64,000 nucleotides of DNA from CALECP01 sp964389925. Lineage in GTDB: Bacteria; Chloroflexota; Anaerolineae; Promineifilales; Promineifilaceae. Both the position numbers and the translations under genes were made by a program. This document shows positions 7,660-15,574 of the stretch, one piece after another. The DNA lies in NCBI GenBank assembly GCA_964389925.1, contig CAYMGE010000006.1, forward strand, positions 1-64,000, written 5' to 3'. Position 1 is the first letter of the stretch; the number at the start of each line of letters is the position of its first letter. The notes beneath the pieces were generated by a model. The model ran no database searches, was not told the origin of the DNA, and saw nothing but the letters and a program-made list of their open reading frames with translations.

Positions 7660-7806
7660 ATCGACTATAGGCATCTCTCAGATATTTATCGACAGCGTTA
7701 AACAATCTCCGATATACAGTTTACTGACTTTTTACAGCTTTCTGTCATACTGCCAGTCAACTACTTTACTGTTCGCAATCGATCTGATTGTGAAGGGCGA
7801 CTTACT

Positions 7807-8631
7807 GTGAGTATCGAAATTAAAACCTCTTCTCCACGCGAACGACTATTATTACGACAAGCAAATCGGGTGACCAAACAAGGTAAACTGGCAGCAGCAC
7901 AAACGCTGTATGAGGCGTTGGTTGCTGAATTTCCAAAGTCAGTGGGTGGTTATTTGGGCTTGGCACGGTTGGCCTCAGATGAGGAGATACGAGAGGGACA
8001 TCTACAACAGGCATTGTCAATCGATCCGCACAATGAAATTGTACTAGCCGCTTTAGACGGTGAGTCGATTGCGGAGCTGTTGAATCCACCTGAGCCAGAA
8101 CCTGAGCCTGAGCCAGACATCACTCCAGAAGAGGATATTGTGGCGGTGGTGAAAACGGCCGATGGTCATGTCTTTGAAGGGGAAGCGGTCGATGGATTGC
8201 GCTGCAATCGCTGCGGCAAACCAATTGACGCACGCACAGCAATTCGCACCCCTGTCGGCTATCGCTGCCGTGAATGTATCCGTGAAGTTGAGGAAAAGTA
8301 TTTTACAGCAACATCTGCCAACTACTTGGCGGCAATCGTCGTTGCCTTGCCCCTAGCACTCGTTGCCGCGTTTGCCGTTGCCTATTTGCTCGGCAGCATT
8401 GGCTTTTTCTCTTTGATTATTACGCTGTTTGCCTCGCCGACAATCGGAACGTTTGTGGCGGACATAGCCTTTCGTGCAGCGGGTAGAAATCGAGGTCGCT
8501 ATCTGCCCCACATAATGAGCGGCTGTATTTGGGCTGGCGCGTTATTGGCGTTGCTGTTTCCATCAAACTGGATTGTGCTGGCGATTTATGCAGTCTCTGC
8601 CTCAAGCGCGGCGTTTTTACGGGTGCGCTAG
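7807..8631 (+). CDS. TPR and zinc-ribbon membrane protein
   Basis: This 274-residue protein starts at a GTG. Residues 10-85 look like two tetratricopeptide-type helical repeats (ANRVTKQGKLAAAQTLYEALVAEFP). A Pro-Glu repeat linker follows (PEPEPEPEPD), then a zinc-ribbon (CNRCGKPI ... GYRCREC) near residues 136-158. Three to four membrane segments (about 175-270) make up the C-terminus. No enzymatic motif is visible. TPR plus zinc ribbon plus membrane anchor suggests a cytoplasmic protein-protein interaction module fixed at the membrane; the function is unknown. Confidence 0.6.
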   Translation: MSIEIKTSSPRERLLLRQANRVTKQGKLAAAQTLYEALVAEFPKSVGGYLGLARLASDEEIREGHLQQALSIDPHNEIVLAALDGESIAELLNPPEPEPEPEPDITPEEDIVAVVKTADGHVFEGEAVDGLRCNRCGKPIDARTAIRTPVGYRCRECIREVEEKYFTATSANYLAAIVVALPLALVAAFAVAYLLGSIGFFSLIITLFASPTIGTFVADIAFRAAGRNRGRYLPHIMSGCIWAGALLALLFPSNWIVLAIYAVSASSAAFLRVR

Positions 8632-8651
8632 AAGCGTACGATGGAAATTAA

Positions 8652-9887
8652 TCACCCCTTATTTTTCGCCTCGATCCAGCGTGCTAAATAGCGTGTGCTT
8701 TGCAAGGTATGATGACGCAACATTGCGCCTGTGAAGTTCGCTTCCCTTGCTTGTGCAAGATTTTCACGCAGCGTCGTGATGCGTTCGAGGAGCCGCGCTC
8801 CGTGTGTTGTGGCATCGTAGCGGGCGTTGATGATGGCAATGCCGTTGGCTTGAGCAGTTTGCCATGCTAATTCGTCGTGATAGAGCGCGATGGCGGCGTT
8901 GGCGAAAGAGCGTGCATCGGCCGCCACCGCTCCACTCCAAGCCATCTTCCCGTGCATTCCCTCCGCGCCAATCGGTGTGGTAATGCTAGGTGTGCCAGCT
9001 TGCATCGCCGCAACCAGCTTACCCTTCAAGCCCGCCCCAAAACGCAACGGCGCAAGACAGACTCGTGCCTCGCGCATCACAACTGCGACATCATCTGCCC
9101 AGCCACGCACGTAAAAACGGTCGCGTGGGCTATGTAAGGCGGTCGCTTTTGGGGGTGGATAGGCTCCGTAGATGTGTAGCTCTGCCTTTCCAACATGCTT
9201 TTTGATTAGCGGCCAAATCACCTGCTTCAACTGTAACACTGCGTCCCAATTGGGTGCATGACGAAAGTTGCCGATTGTCACAAAATGTTGACGGGCTGAG
9301 AAGGTAGGCCATGTGGCATCGGCCGATAACTGCGGCAGCATAAATGGCGTGTAGTGTAGCAAACGTGGGTCAACCTGGAACGTTGTCATCAATAGACCGA
9401 TCTCCACTTCTGAAATGACAATGCTCAAATCAGAGCGCACAATGGCGGCGACTTCACGCTTGGCGACATCGGTGAAAAGCATAGGGGCCGGCTGATTTCT
9501 TTTGACCGCCTCATGTCGTGCTTTTCGCAAACAGTGCAGGTCTTCCGTGTTAAGAATGCGAACGGCAGCAGGACATTGCTCTGCAACACGCCAACCAAAC
9601 TGCTCCTCCATCATAAAGCGGTCAAACAGCACGATGTCTGGCTGCAACTCATGTATAAATAGATCAAACGATGGATTGTTTAGCTCGATGGAGACAGGCG
9701 TTACGTTGTGATCCGGCAACGCGACAGCGTGGGGGCTGGGAGCAGCAGGCGTGGCAAACGTGACGCGCCAGCCGGCTTGCTGGAACAGTGCAATTAGCTG
9801 CATCATGCGACTGCCCGCCGCGGAAGAGTTTGGTTCAGGCCAGACAGCCCCAATGATTAGGAGGTGAAGGGGTTTACTGTTATTCAC
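8652..9887 (-). CDS. Family 4 glycosyltransferase
   Basis: The 411-residue protein begins HLLIIGAVWPEPNSSAAGSRMM, the N-lobe of a GT-B enzyme. The C-lobe has VTIGNFRHAPNWDAV, ELHIYGAYPP, FYVRGWADDVAVVM and CLAPLRFGAGLKGKLVAAMQAGTPSITTPIGAEG, typical of GT4-like transferases acting on surface glycans. It starts at a GTG; the frame is open for about 55 codons further upstream and contains a hydrophobic segment, but no ATG, GTG or TTG occurs there. There are no obvious operon partners. Confidence 0.82.
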   Translation of the reverse strand: MNNSKPLHLLIIGAVWPEPNSSAAGSRMMQLIALFQQAGWRVTFATPAAPSPHAVALPDHNVTPVSIELNNPSFDLFIHELQPDIVLFDRFMMEEQFGWRVAEQCPAAVRILNTEDLHCLRKARHEAVKRNQPAPMLFTDVAKREVAAIVRSDLSIVISEVEIGLLMTTFQVDPRLLHYTPFMLPQLSADATWPTFSARQHFVTIGNFRHAPNWDAVLQLKQVIWPLIKKHVGKAELHIYGAYPPPKATALHSPRDRFYVRGWADDVAVVMREARVCLAPLRFGAGLKGKLVAAMQAGTPSITTPIGAEGMHGKMAWSGAVAADARSFANAAIALYHDELAWQTAQANGIAIINARYDATTHGARLLERITTLRENLAQAREANFTGAMLRHHTLQSTRYLARWIEAKNKG

Positions 9888-10282
9888 AAAAGCCGCCCGC
9901 CTAGCAAGAAGAACACACGTCGAGAGGAGTAAGCCAACAAACAGGGCGGCATAGATGATGCGGCCGTATGGCTGTTGGAAAAGGCAACGCTGGTTTGGAT
10001 TTGAACTTCGGCCGAAGTCGCCAAATCCAAATGCATTGTGCTTTTGTCGAAATCATGCGCCGTTTACCTCGCCCGTACATGTCATGTCCCTTCGTCTTTT
10101 ACTCAAATGAAATAATTATATGACCATCTCTGGTTGAGCGGATATTTACTTAAACAGTTGTGGCCTAATGAAGCGGCGGAGATCATGTTGCAGCGACTAG
10201 AACAAAATCTGACAAGCGACTGTGCCTCACTATTAGCCATTTGCAAATTCTAAAGACCTTCAGCATACGATGTCGCAATTGG
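9888..10282. other. 395-bp region without a clear gene; possible gene remnants
   Basis: Two short open stretches look protein-like but lack starts. On the minus strand (about 9888-10055) the frame continuous with the glycosyltransferase encodes a membrane-like segment, YGRIIYAALFVGLLLSTCV. On the plus strand, 10116-10253 encodes 45 residues including HLWLSGYLLKQLWPNEAAEI, ending at a TAA. Both may be relics of degraded genes. A CGGCCG palindrome lies at about 9961 and another at 10010. Confidence 0.35.
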
Positions 10283-13200
10283 TTACATTTGTGAATCTGT
10301 CCAAATGAGTCCGATAATATCCGTAATGTTGCAACCCGTGGGCTTCGGCACGTACTGACATTCAACTAACCTCATGAGATGATAAAGTCCAAATACCACC
10401 AAACCGATCAATACAATGCCGATCATCCAGCTTTGGTTAGGTTGAACACCCTGTTCTGATAACGTCGCAACTGTCGGCACACTTTGATACGCAAAACCAT
10501 CCAAATGCAGTTCACCCTCGCCAACTTCAACCGTCACCGTGCGCGTCACGGCGCGGGTGGAGGGGCTTTCCCACGCCATGAAGCTCCCTTCATCCCCGGC
10601 AGGAACCGTTACCGTTGCGACCTGCTGCCCGTCGAGTAAAACGTTGAATGTCTGTTCCTCATCATAACGCCAGATGTAGACGCGCACCGTTGCCCCGCTG
10701 TAGGTGAAGGAGGCTTGCGCCCCGGCCTCTGTCCCCCATTTGACTGTTCCCTGCGCCGCGCTTTCAATTGCCAAATCACTCCATGCACCGCTGTAAGTAA
10801 CGGCCGAGTCGCGGTCATCGACAGCGATCCAACTGTTGGTCGGAGGTGGTGTCGCCGTTGGTGTGTGGGTGGGTATGGGTGTCGGCGTGGGCGGCAGGCT
10901 GCTGTTTATGATTGCATCGCGCCAACGTTGTGCCATCTTCTGTGCGCCAACTGTATTGGGATGAAACGAGTCTGCAAGATCGGTATCCCCGAACCCCGTG
11001 TGCATATCGACAATTGTGACAGATGATGCAGTTGTCGTGCGATTGGTCGCTAGCGTCGCCAGTTCGCCATTTAACTGCACGATCAAGTTGTTGTAGTCGG
11101 TCATCTCACTTTGGACGGGAATGAGCTGCGCTAACAAGATGGTGACAGTGGGATTGTCGGCGCGTAATTTGGCGATAATGCTGTCGATTTGCCCAACTGT
11201 GTTGGCGATGGAAGCCCCTTGCACACCATCCAAAATCTCCTCAATGTCGTTGGTTCCTAAATGGATAAGCGCGATGTCGGGCGTGAAATTGTTGAGCCAA
11301 CTTGTGATGTTGCTGTTGACGTAGCTGCTCGTCTGCCCAGTATGACCGTCGTGTTCCTCATCAAACGGGATGCCGTTGTAGGGTGGGTAGTCGTCAAACG
11401 TTTGCAGCGTGCCGACAAAATCGAAGGCGTAATTCGCGTCGATCAGCAATTTGAACAGTTCATAACGGTATTCGCCTTCCGTGATCGAGTCGCCGATTGG
11501 GTGGATTTTGCGAACGGTTGGCACTGGCGTTGGGGTTGGATTTGGGCTTGAACAGGTGGGAACCGTGCCGCCAAAGCCGCTGATTTTCGCGCCGAGATTG
11601 GATTTGAACGTTTCCAAGCCTGATACGCTGACACCCGCTGGCACAATCGTCGGCACCTCGCATAGAACGTTGTACATCTCGATGTAGTCGTTGACATAAG
11701 CCGCGTCTCCCGCAGGATTGTTTGAGGTAAAGTCGATGTTGCCTTGTACCGTCACGTTGCCGCGATCCACCCCACCGACGAGAAAATCGTAGGTTGCGCT
11801 TTGAACAGCGTTCGATTGAATGAGACCGCGCCCTGTAGCGGGGGCTTCTGGGAAGAGATAAGTGTCGAAGAGAACGCCTTCCTGCGGGTCAGCGAGTCCG
11901 TAGTTATGCACCATGTTTTTGAGAACGTCGATGTTTTCGGCGTAGTCGTCTTGGTAGTAGAGTTGGGTGTCTTTCGGCCGAATATCAAAAAGATAGTTCA
12001 ACTGAAGCGTATTCGTCTGCTGATAGGTTCCGCCAGAACTATAGATCGCGCCGTTGGAAAGCACCGCTGTGCCGTAAAACTGATCGCCATTGTGGGCATC
12101 GGTGACGACGTTCTTCTCAAACAGGTTGTTGTAGTTGTAGAGATATTGGTGAACGGTGACGAACGGAGCCTCACCCTGATCGATGTTCTCTACCATGTGG
12201 TCGATGGCGACCGATGCGACTTCCCAGTGATGCGCTTCCGTTCCCATGTAGGTTGCGTCTACGTTCTCATACGCCTTCCCTGCGATGTAGATACCGCGTG
12301 AGCTGGTGAACTGGTAGGCCGAAAAGTGGGTGTCGGCGATGAAGTTGTGGTGTATGTGATTGTTGGAGGCTTGGCTGAGATGGATAGCGGGCGCGTCCCA
12401 CTTTTCACGCCCCGTCGATTGGATGACGTTGTGGCTGATTTCATTGTCGCGCAGTACATCGCCGTAGCCGGGGCCGCGCCCCATCAGCGAGATCGCTTCT
12501 CGGCCGAGAAAACTAAACGCATTGTTCTGAATCTTAATCTGCTGTGCATGACGATCTAGCCGCAACCCGCCGCCACTTTTCGTAAAGGTCGAATTTTTGA
12601 CCGTGATGTTGGACGCATTGCGAATCTGCAACATCCCCGCTGGTACATCGACAACGCCCCAATCGTGCTGGCTGGTGACATCGGTGAAGGCGGGATTGTC
12701 GCGGTTGTTGGCGTCGAATTTCCGCATGTAGAAGTCGCCACCCGTGAACGTGATGCCGTCGATGGTGATGTGCTGGACAGGCGTGCCTGTCCACGTGTTG
12801 CCGTCGCCACCTGCGTCGATGCGGATCAGTTCGGTCAGTTGTGGCGCGTAGATGTCGGCCGTCCCGCTTTGCGGCCAGAGATAAATTTTGCCGTTGAGTG
12901 CTGCCCATTCACCCGGCGAGTCGATCCCCGCGAGGCTGTTCAACACCCACGCCTCCGCCTGCGAGCAGTCGGCCGTGCAGTTTTTCATCTGATAGGTGGC
13001 GGGAACGGAGACGTTTATGCGGTTTTGGGTGGAATCGGCCGAAACCACCGGCAACACATTGACCAACCAAGACTCATTCGTCATCCGCAAGTCATACTGC
13101 GCCGCATCTCCCCAATCGGGAGCCGCCCAGCCGCTTGGATATTTGGTGTAAAACTTGGCTGCCTGCGCGGAAGGCTCAAACGCAAGCCCTTCGTTCGTTT

Positions 13201-13768
13201 GCGGTTCCCCATCAATGGGCTGCGTATTCTCGGCTGGCACAAAGGCGGCCGTTGCCGAACGCGGCATCCAATTCTCGCTCGCATCTTGCAGATAGCGCAC
13301 GTGCGAAATGCCTGTCGGTAAATCTGCTTGCATGATGTTGCCGCTGTGCGTCGTCCAGCCCGTCACGGGAACTAGCGAGGAGAAGATCGGGGTTTCATTT
13401 TGATAGCGTTGGTAGGTGACGCTTTGGGTGGGGGAGCCGCTGTCCTGCGCTCCAAGCGTGACCGTTTCGGTGAACGTATAGGTTCCACCGCGAAAGTTTA
13501 CGATGATGTCATCGTCGGTCGTTGCCAACAGCGTTCTGACCCGATCCCTTGCCCCTGCAAATGTCGCCAACGGCTGCGCGAGTGTGCCAGCGTCGGCATC
13601 GTTGCCATCGGGCGCAACGTAGAGGGTTTGCGTGCCTTGCCCTGCGGCAAGACGGGGCGCAACAAGTAAGGTCAATATGAGAGCTAGGACGAGTATCGAT
13701 CCGAAAAATTTTGTGAGCGAGTCTGGTCGATGACGCAACATGATGTTTCCCATCAGAAGAATGGACAC
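10283..13768 (-). CDS. Secreted right-handed beta-helix protein fused to an SGNH hydrolase
   Basis: The 1161-residue protein has a signal peptide (FFGSILVLALILTLLVAPRLAAG), then a pectate-lyase-like parallel beta-helix region (about 40-730) starting LYVAPDGNDADAGT and carrying HNVIQST/HHNFIADTHF-type right-handed helix repeats. After a PTPTPVPT linker comes an SGNH/GDSL hydrolase domain with block I GDSITEG (Ser near 761), block III HLGTND and block V DSFHPN. After a second PTPTPIPTHTPT linker is a beta-sandwich of carbohydrate-binding type (SWIAVDDRDSAVTYSG), then a C-terminal membrane helix. The pairing suggests binding or cleaving an acetylated polysaccharide outside the cell, with the esterase removing acyl groups. 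GTG 13768, ATG 13753 and ATG 13741 are all possible starts. Confidence 0.82.
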   Translation of the reverse strand: MSILLMGNIMLRHRPDSLTKFFGSILVLALILTLLVAPRLAAGQGTQTLYVAPDGNDADAGTLAQPLATFAGARDRVRTLLATTDDDIIVNFRGGTYTFTETVTLGAQDSGSPTQSVTYQRYQNETPIFSSLVPVTGWTTHSGNIMQADLPTGISHVRYLQDASENWMPRSATAAFVPAENTQPIDGEPQTNEGLAFEPSAQAAKFYTKYPSGWAAPDWGDAAQYDLRMTNESWLVNVLPVVSADSTQNRINVSVPATYQMKNCTADCSQAEAWVLNSLAGIDSPGEWAALNGKIYLWPQSGTADIYAPQLTELIRIDAGGDGNTWTGTPVQHITIDGITFTGGDFYMRKFDANNRDNPAFTDVTSQHDWGVVDVPAGMLQIRNASNITVKNSTFTKSGGGLRLDRHAQQIKIQNNAFSFLGREAISLMGRGPGYGDVLRDNEISHNVIQSTGREKWDAPAIHLSQASNNHIHHNFIADTHFSAYQFTSSRGIYIAGKAYENVDATYMGTEAHHWEVASVAIDHMVENIDQGEAPFVTVHQYLYNYNNLFEKNVVTDAHNGDQFYGTAVLSNGAIYSSGGTYQQTNTLQLNYLFDIRPKDTQLYYQDDYAENIDVLKNMVHNYGLADPQEGVLFDTYLFPEAPATGRGLIQSNAVQSATYDFLVGGVDRGNVTVQGNIDFTSNNPAGDAAYVNDYIEMYNVLCEVPTIVPAGVSVSGLETFKSNLGAKISGFGGTVPTCSSPNPTPTPVPTVRKIHPIGDSITEGEYRYELFKLLIDANYAFDFVGTLQTFDDYPPYNGIPFDEEHDGHTGQTSSYVNSNITSWLNNFTPDIALIHLGTNDIEEILDGVQGASIANTVGQIDSIIAKLRADNPTVTILLAQLIPVQSEMTDYNNLIVQLNGELATLATNRTTTASSVTIVDMHTGFGDTDLADSFHPNTVGAQKMAQRWRDAIINSSLPPTPTPIPTHTPTATPPPTNSWIAVDDRDSAVTYSGAWSDLAIESAAQGTVKWGTEAGAQASFTYSGATVRVYIWRYDEEQTFNVLLDGQQVATVTVPAGDEGSFMAWESPSTRAVTRTVTVEVGEGELHLDGFAYQSVPTVATLSEQGVQPNQSWMIGIVLIGLVVFGLYHLMRLVECQYVPKPTGCNITDIIGLIWTDSQM

Positions 13769-13878
13769 CCTGTTCGCACAAGCGCAAATAGGATGTCTGG
13801 GGTGTGTATAGTGTTCAAAAGTATGGGGGTTCGGCCGCTTTCCTGCTTGAAATCGAGCTTAAAACTGCCCTCGTCAGC

Positions 13879-13914
13879 TTAAATCGCGTTATGGAGGGTT
13901 AAATCCAGTTAACA
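13879..13914. promoter_or_regulatory. 36-bp direct-repeat box A (TTAAAT/TTAACA, 10-bp period)
   Basis: TTA triplets recur at 13879, 13889, 13899 and 13909, as TTAAATC, TTATGGAGG, TTAAATCCAG and TTAACA. A further GAGCTTAAAA lies 20 bp upstream at 13855. Box B at 14768-14803 matches 31 of 36 positions. Box A lies 111 bp upstream of the beta-helix/SGNH gene. Its form fits tandem binding of an OmpR-family response regulator. Confidence 0.6.
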
Positions 13915-13951
13915 CGCCCTTGTGATTCTGTCGTTGAGTGGAAAATTGGGA

Positions 13952-14719
13952 TCAGGTTGCGGCGACGAGCGATTGCGCCCATGTCCAATCGTCGTCAGAA
14001 AGCGGGGGAACGGGTTGTTGCGCGTAATCAATCCGCAGATCGTAACGAGCTTCCCAATACAAACGGTGTAATATGTCGTTCAATTTCAGGATTGGCTCTT
14101 CATCATCGGGCAGCAGCGGCAGCCTAAAGTCTGGAATGGCGGTGCGAAGATTAAATGCGATAAGCTGCGCGGTCGGGCGTTCCCAACTGCGGCTGACCAA
14201 AATACGATAGTCGCTTTTTGACACAACGTTTGCGGGGGGCATCGGTTTCCCGACGCGGAGCAAATCGATCTCCACAAAATTAGTCAGACTTTGCAACACG
14301 TTGTCACGTTTGCGAATATATGCGGAACGTCCATCTTTATCGACTTTGTTGGCGGGGGATAACAGTTCAATGGTTGTGACAAGCGTATCCGTTCCGACTT
14401 CACGGATTTCCAAGTAGTAGTCCGTCAGCTCTTCACGCATCGGTAACGTCACCTCCAATACGTCAACAGCGTCTGCTTGAACATGGGTTGAGGTCGGCAA
14501 CACACCAATTGGCGAGATAATTGCAACATCAGGTTTGCCAAGCAGTTCGCCATGATCGGCTTGGACGATGTACGCATGGCTTTCGGTTGTCACATAGTAA
14601 TTTGGTGCGACAGTTGGCGCGATTGCTTTTTGCATGTCTGCAATCAAGCTGTTGTGAACGCCCTGCCAGCGTCGCGGGTGTTCGAGATGGGGATCCATGC
14701 CGGGAAACGGTGTATTCAT
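13952..14719 (-). CDS. DUF4058 family protein
   Basis: The 255-residue protein begins NTPFPGMDPHLEHPRRWQGVH, the signature start of DUF4058. It contains the family's ELLSPANKVDKDGRSAYIRKR core, and ends with YDLRIDYAQQPVPPLSDDD. This family is common in Cyanobacteria and Chloroflexota and resembles PD-(D/E)XK-type folds (E ... ELLSPANK), but its function is unknown. It is flanked on both sides by the 36-bp repeat boxes and has its own leaderless promoter (TATAAT 6 nt before the ATG). Confidence 0.88.
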   Translation of the reverse strand: MNTPFPGMDPHLEHPRRWQGVHNSLIADMQKAIAPTVAPNYYVTTESHAYIVQADHGELLGKPDVAIISPIGVLPTSTHVQADAVDVLEVTLPMREELTDYYLEIREVGTDTLVTTIELLSPANKVDKDGRSAYIRKRDNVLQSLTNFVEIDLLRVGKPMPPANVVSKSDYRILVSRSWERPTAQLIAFNLRTAIPDFRLPLLPDDEEPILKLNDILHRLYWEARYDLRIDYAQQPVPPLSDDDWTWAQSLVAAT

Positions 14720-14725
14720 GCGATC

Positions 14726-14734
14726 ATTATAGCA
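14726..14734 (-). promoter_or_regulatory. Extended -10 promoter of the DUF4058 gene
   Basis: On the minus strand TGCTATAAT ends exactly 6 nt before the ATG at 14719. This is a perfect extended -10 and predicts a leaderless transcript. Confidence 0.65.
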
Positions 14735-14767
14735 GATGGATTCGCACGTGTGAGAAGTGGTACGAGC

Positions 14768-14803
14768 TTAAATCTGATTACGGAGGCTTAAATCCAGTTA
14801 ACA
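14768..14803. promoter_or_regulatory. 36-bp direct-repeat box B, upstream of the two-component system
   Basis: TTA triplets recur at 14768, 14778, 14788 and 14798 with exact 10-bp spacing. The last 16 bp (TTAAATCCAGTTAACA) are identical to box A. It lies 73-108 bp before the response-regulator ATG and 49-84 bp before the divergent DUF4058 ATG, so it could serve both promoters. Confidence 0.6.
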
Positions 14804-14861
14804 TCCCTTTCTACGAGAGATGCGAACGTGTAAAGTGCGGTTGTAGGACGTTCACATTCGC

Positions 14862-14869
14862 TGTAGGAT
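14862..14869 (+). promoter_or_regulatory. -10 box of the response-regulator gene
   Basis: TAGGAT at 14864-14869, preceded directly by TG, ends 6 nt before the ATG at 14876. The spacing matches the other leaderless promoters in the window. Confidence 0.5.
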
Positions 14870-14875
14870 AAGGCA

Positions 14876-15574
14876 ATGAAGCATTTACTCTTGATTGACG
14901 ATGAATCGACTATTACCAAACCGCTGGCGCGACGATTGGAGGCACGCGGCTTTCAGGTGTCGGTTGCAAACAATGGGCAAGTTGGGCTAGAGATGGCGTT
15001 GACCACCGAGCCAGATTTGGTCATCCTAGACGTGATGATGCCTGTGATGGACGGCTGGCAGGTGTGTAGAGAGCTGCGGGAGAAAAGCACCGTGCCGATC
15101 TTGATGTTGACCGCGCTAAACGATGATTTTGATCGCATCACGGGATTAGAGCTGGGGGCAGACGATTATTTGTCAAAGCCGTTTAGTATGAATATGCTGG
15201 TGGTGCGTGTCAAGGCGTTGTTGCGGCGGGTTGAGTTGGATAAGCAGCAGTATGGGTCGCGGTCGCTGATGATTTCGGCCGATCCCATCACCATCGACAT
15301 CGCCAAACGCCTCACATGGATCAGCGGCCGCCCTCTTTCACTGCGTTACAAAGAGTTTGAGCTGCTGTCTCTACTCGTCGCCAATGAGGGAACACCCGTT
15401 TCGCGGGCTGAGATTTTCAATGAAGTGTGGGGAACAGATTGGCTAGGCGATACGCGCACACTTGATGTCCATATTCGCTGGCTGCGCGAGAAATTGGAGG
15501 CAGACCCCAGCAATCCCGAACTGATCCGCACCATTCGCAATGTGGGCTACATGTTTACGTCACCCAAATCATGA
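14876..15574 (+). CDS. OmpR/PhoB-family response regulator
   Basis: The 232-residue protein has a receiver domain with acidic pair D8/D9, phosphoacceptor D52 in VILDVMMP, T79 and K101 in LSKPF. A winged-helix DNA-binding domain follows (about 130-228), with RYKEFELLSLLVANEGTPVSRAEIFNEVW and the DVHIRWLREKLE recognition helix. It is phosphorylated by the histidine kinase encoded directly downstream with a 4-bp overlap. The 10-bp-period repeat box upstream suggests autoregulation and control of the neighbouring DUF4058 and beta-helix genes; this is inference. Confidence 0.93.
   Translation: MKHLLLIDDESTITKPLARRLEARGFQVSVANNGQVGLEMALTTEPDLVILDVMMPVMDGWQVCRELREKSTVPILMLTALNDDFDRITGLELGADDYLSKPFSMNMLVVRVKALLRRVELDKQQYGSRSLMISADPITIDIAKRLTWISGRPLSLRYKEFELLSLLVANEGTPVSRAEIFNEVWGTDWLGDTRTLDVHIRWLREKLEADPSNPELIRTIRNVGYMFTSPKS

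Noticed and set aside
6519..7806. Genomic island bounded by the recombinase
   Set aside because: No tRNA, direct repeats or foreign-looking cargo genes flank it; the iterated palindrome is present at normal density on both sides and inside the gene.
11744..13321. Long plus-strand reading frames (about 185 and 218 codons) opposite the beta-helix/SGNH gene
   Set aside because: They lie antisense to a clearly coding gene with signal peptide and SGNH motifs, are Arg-rich and lack any domain, so they are treated as shadows.
13769..14875. Boxes A and B as insertion-sequence ends around DUF4058
   Set aside because: They are direct and not inverted, have no transposase between them, and have an internal 10-bp period suited to a regulator-binding site.
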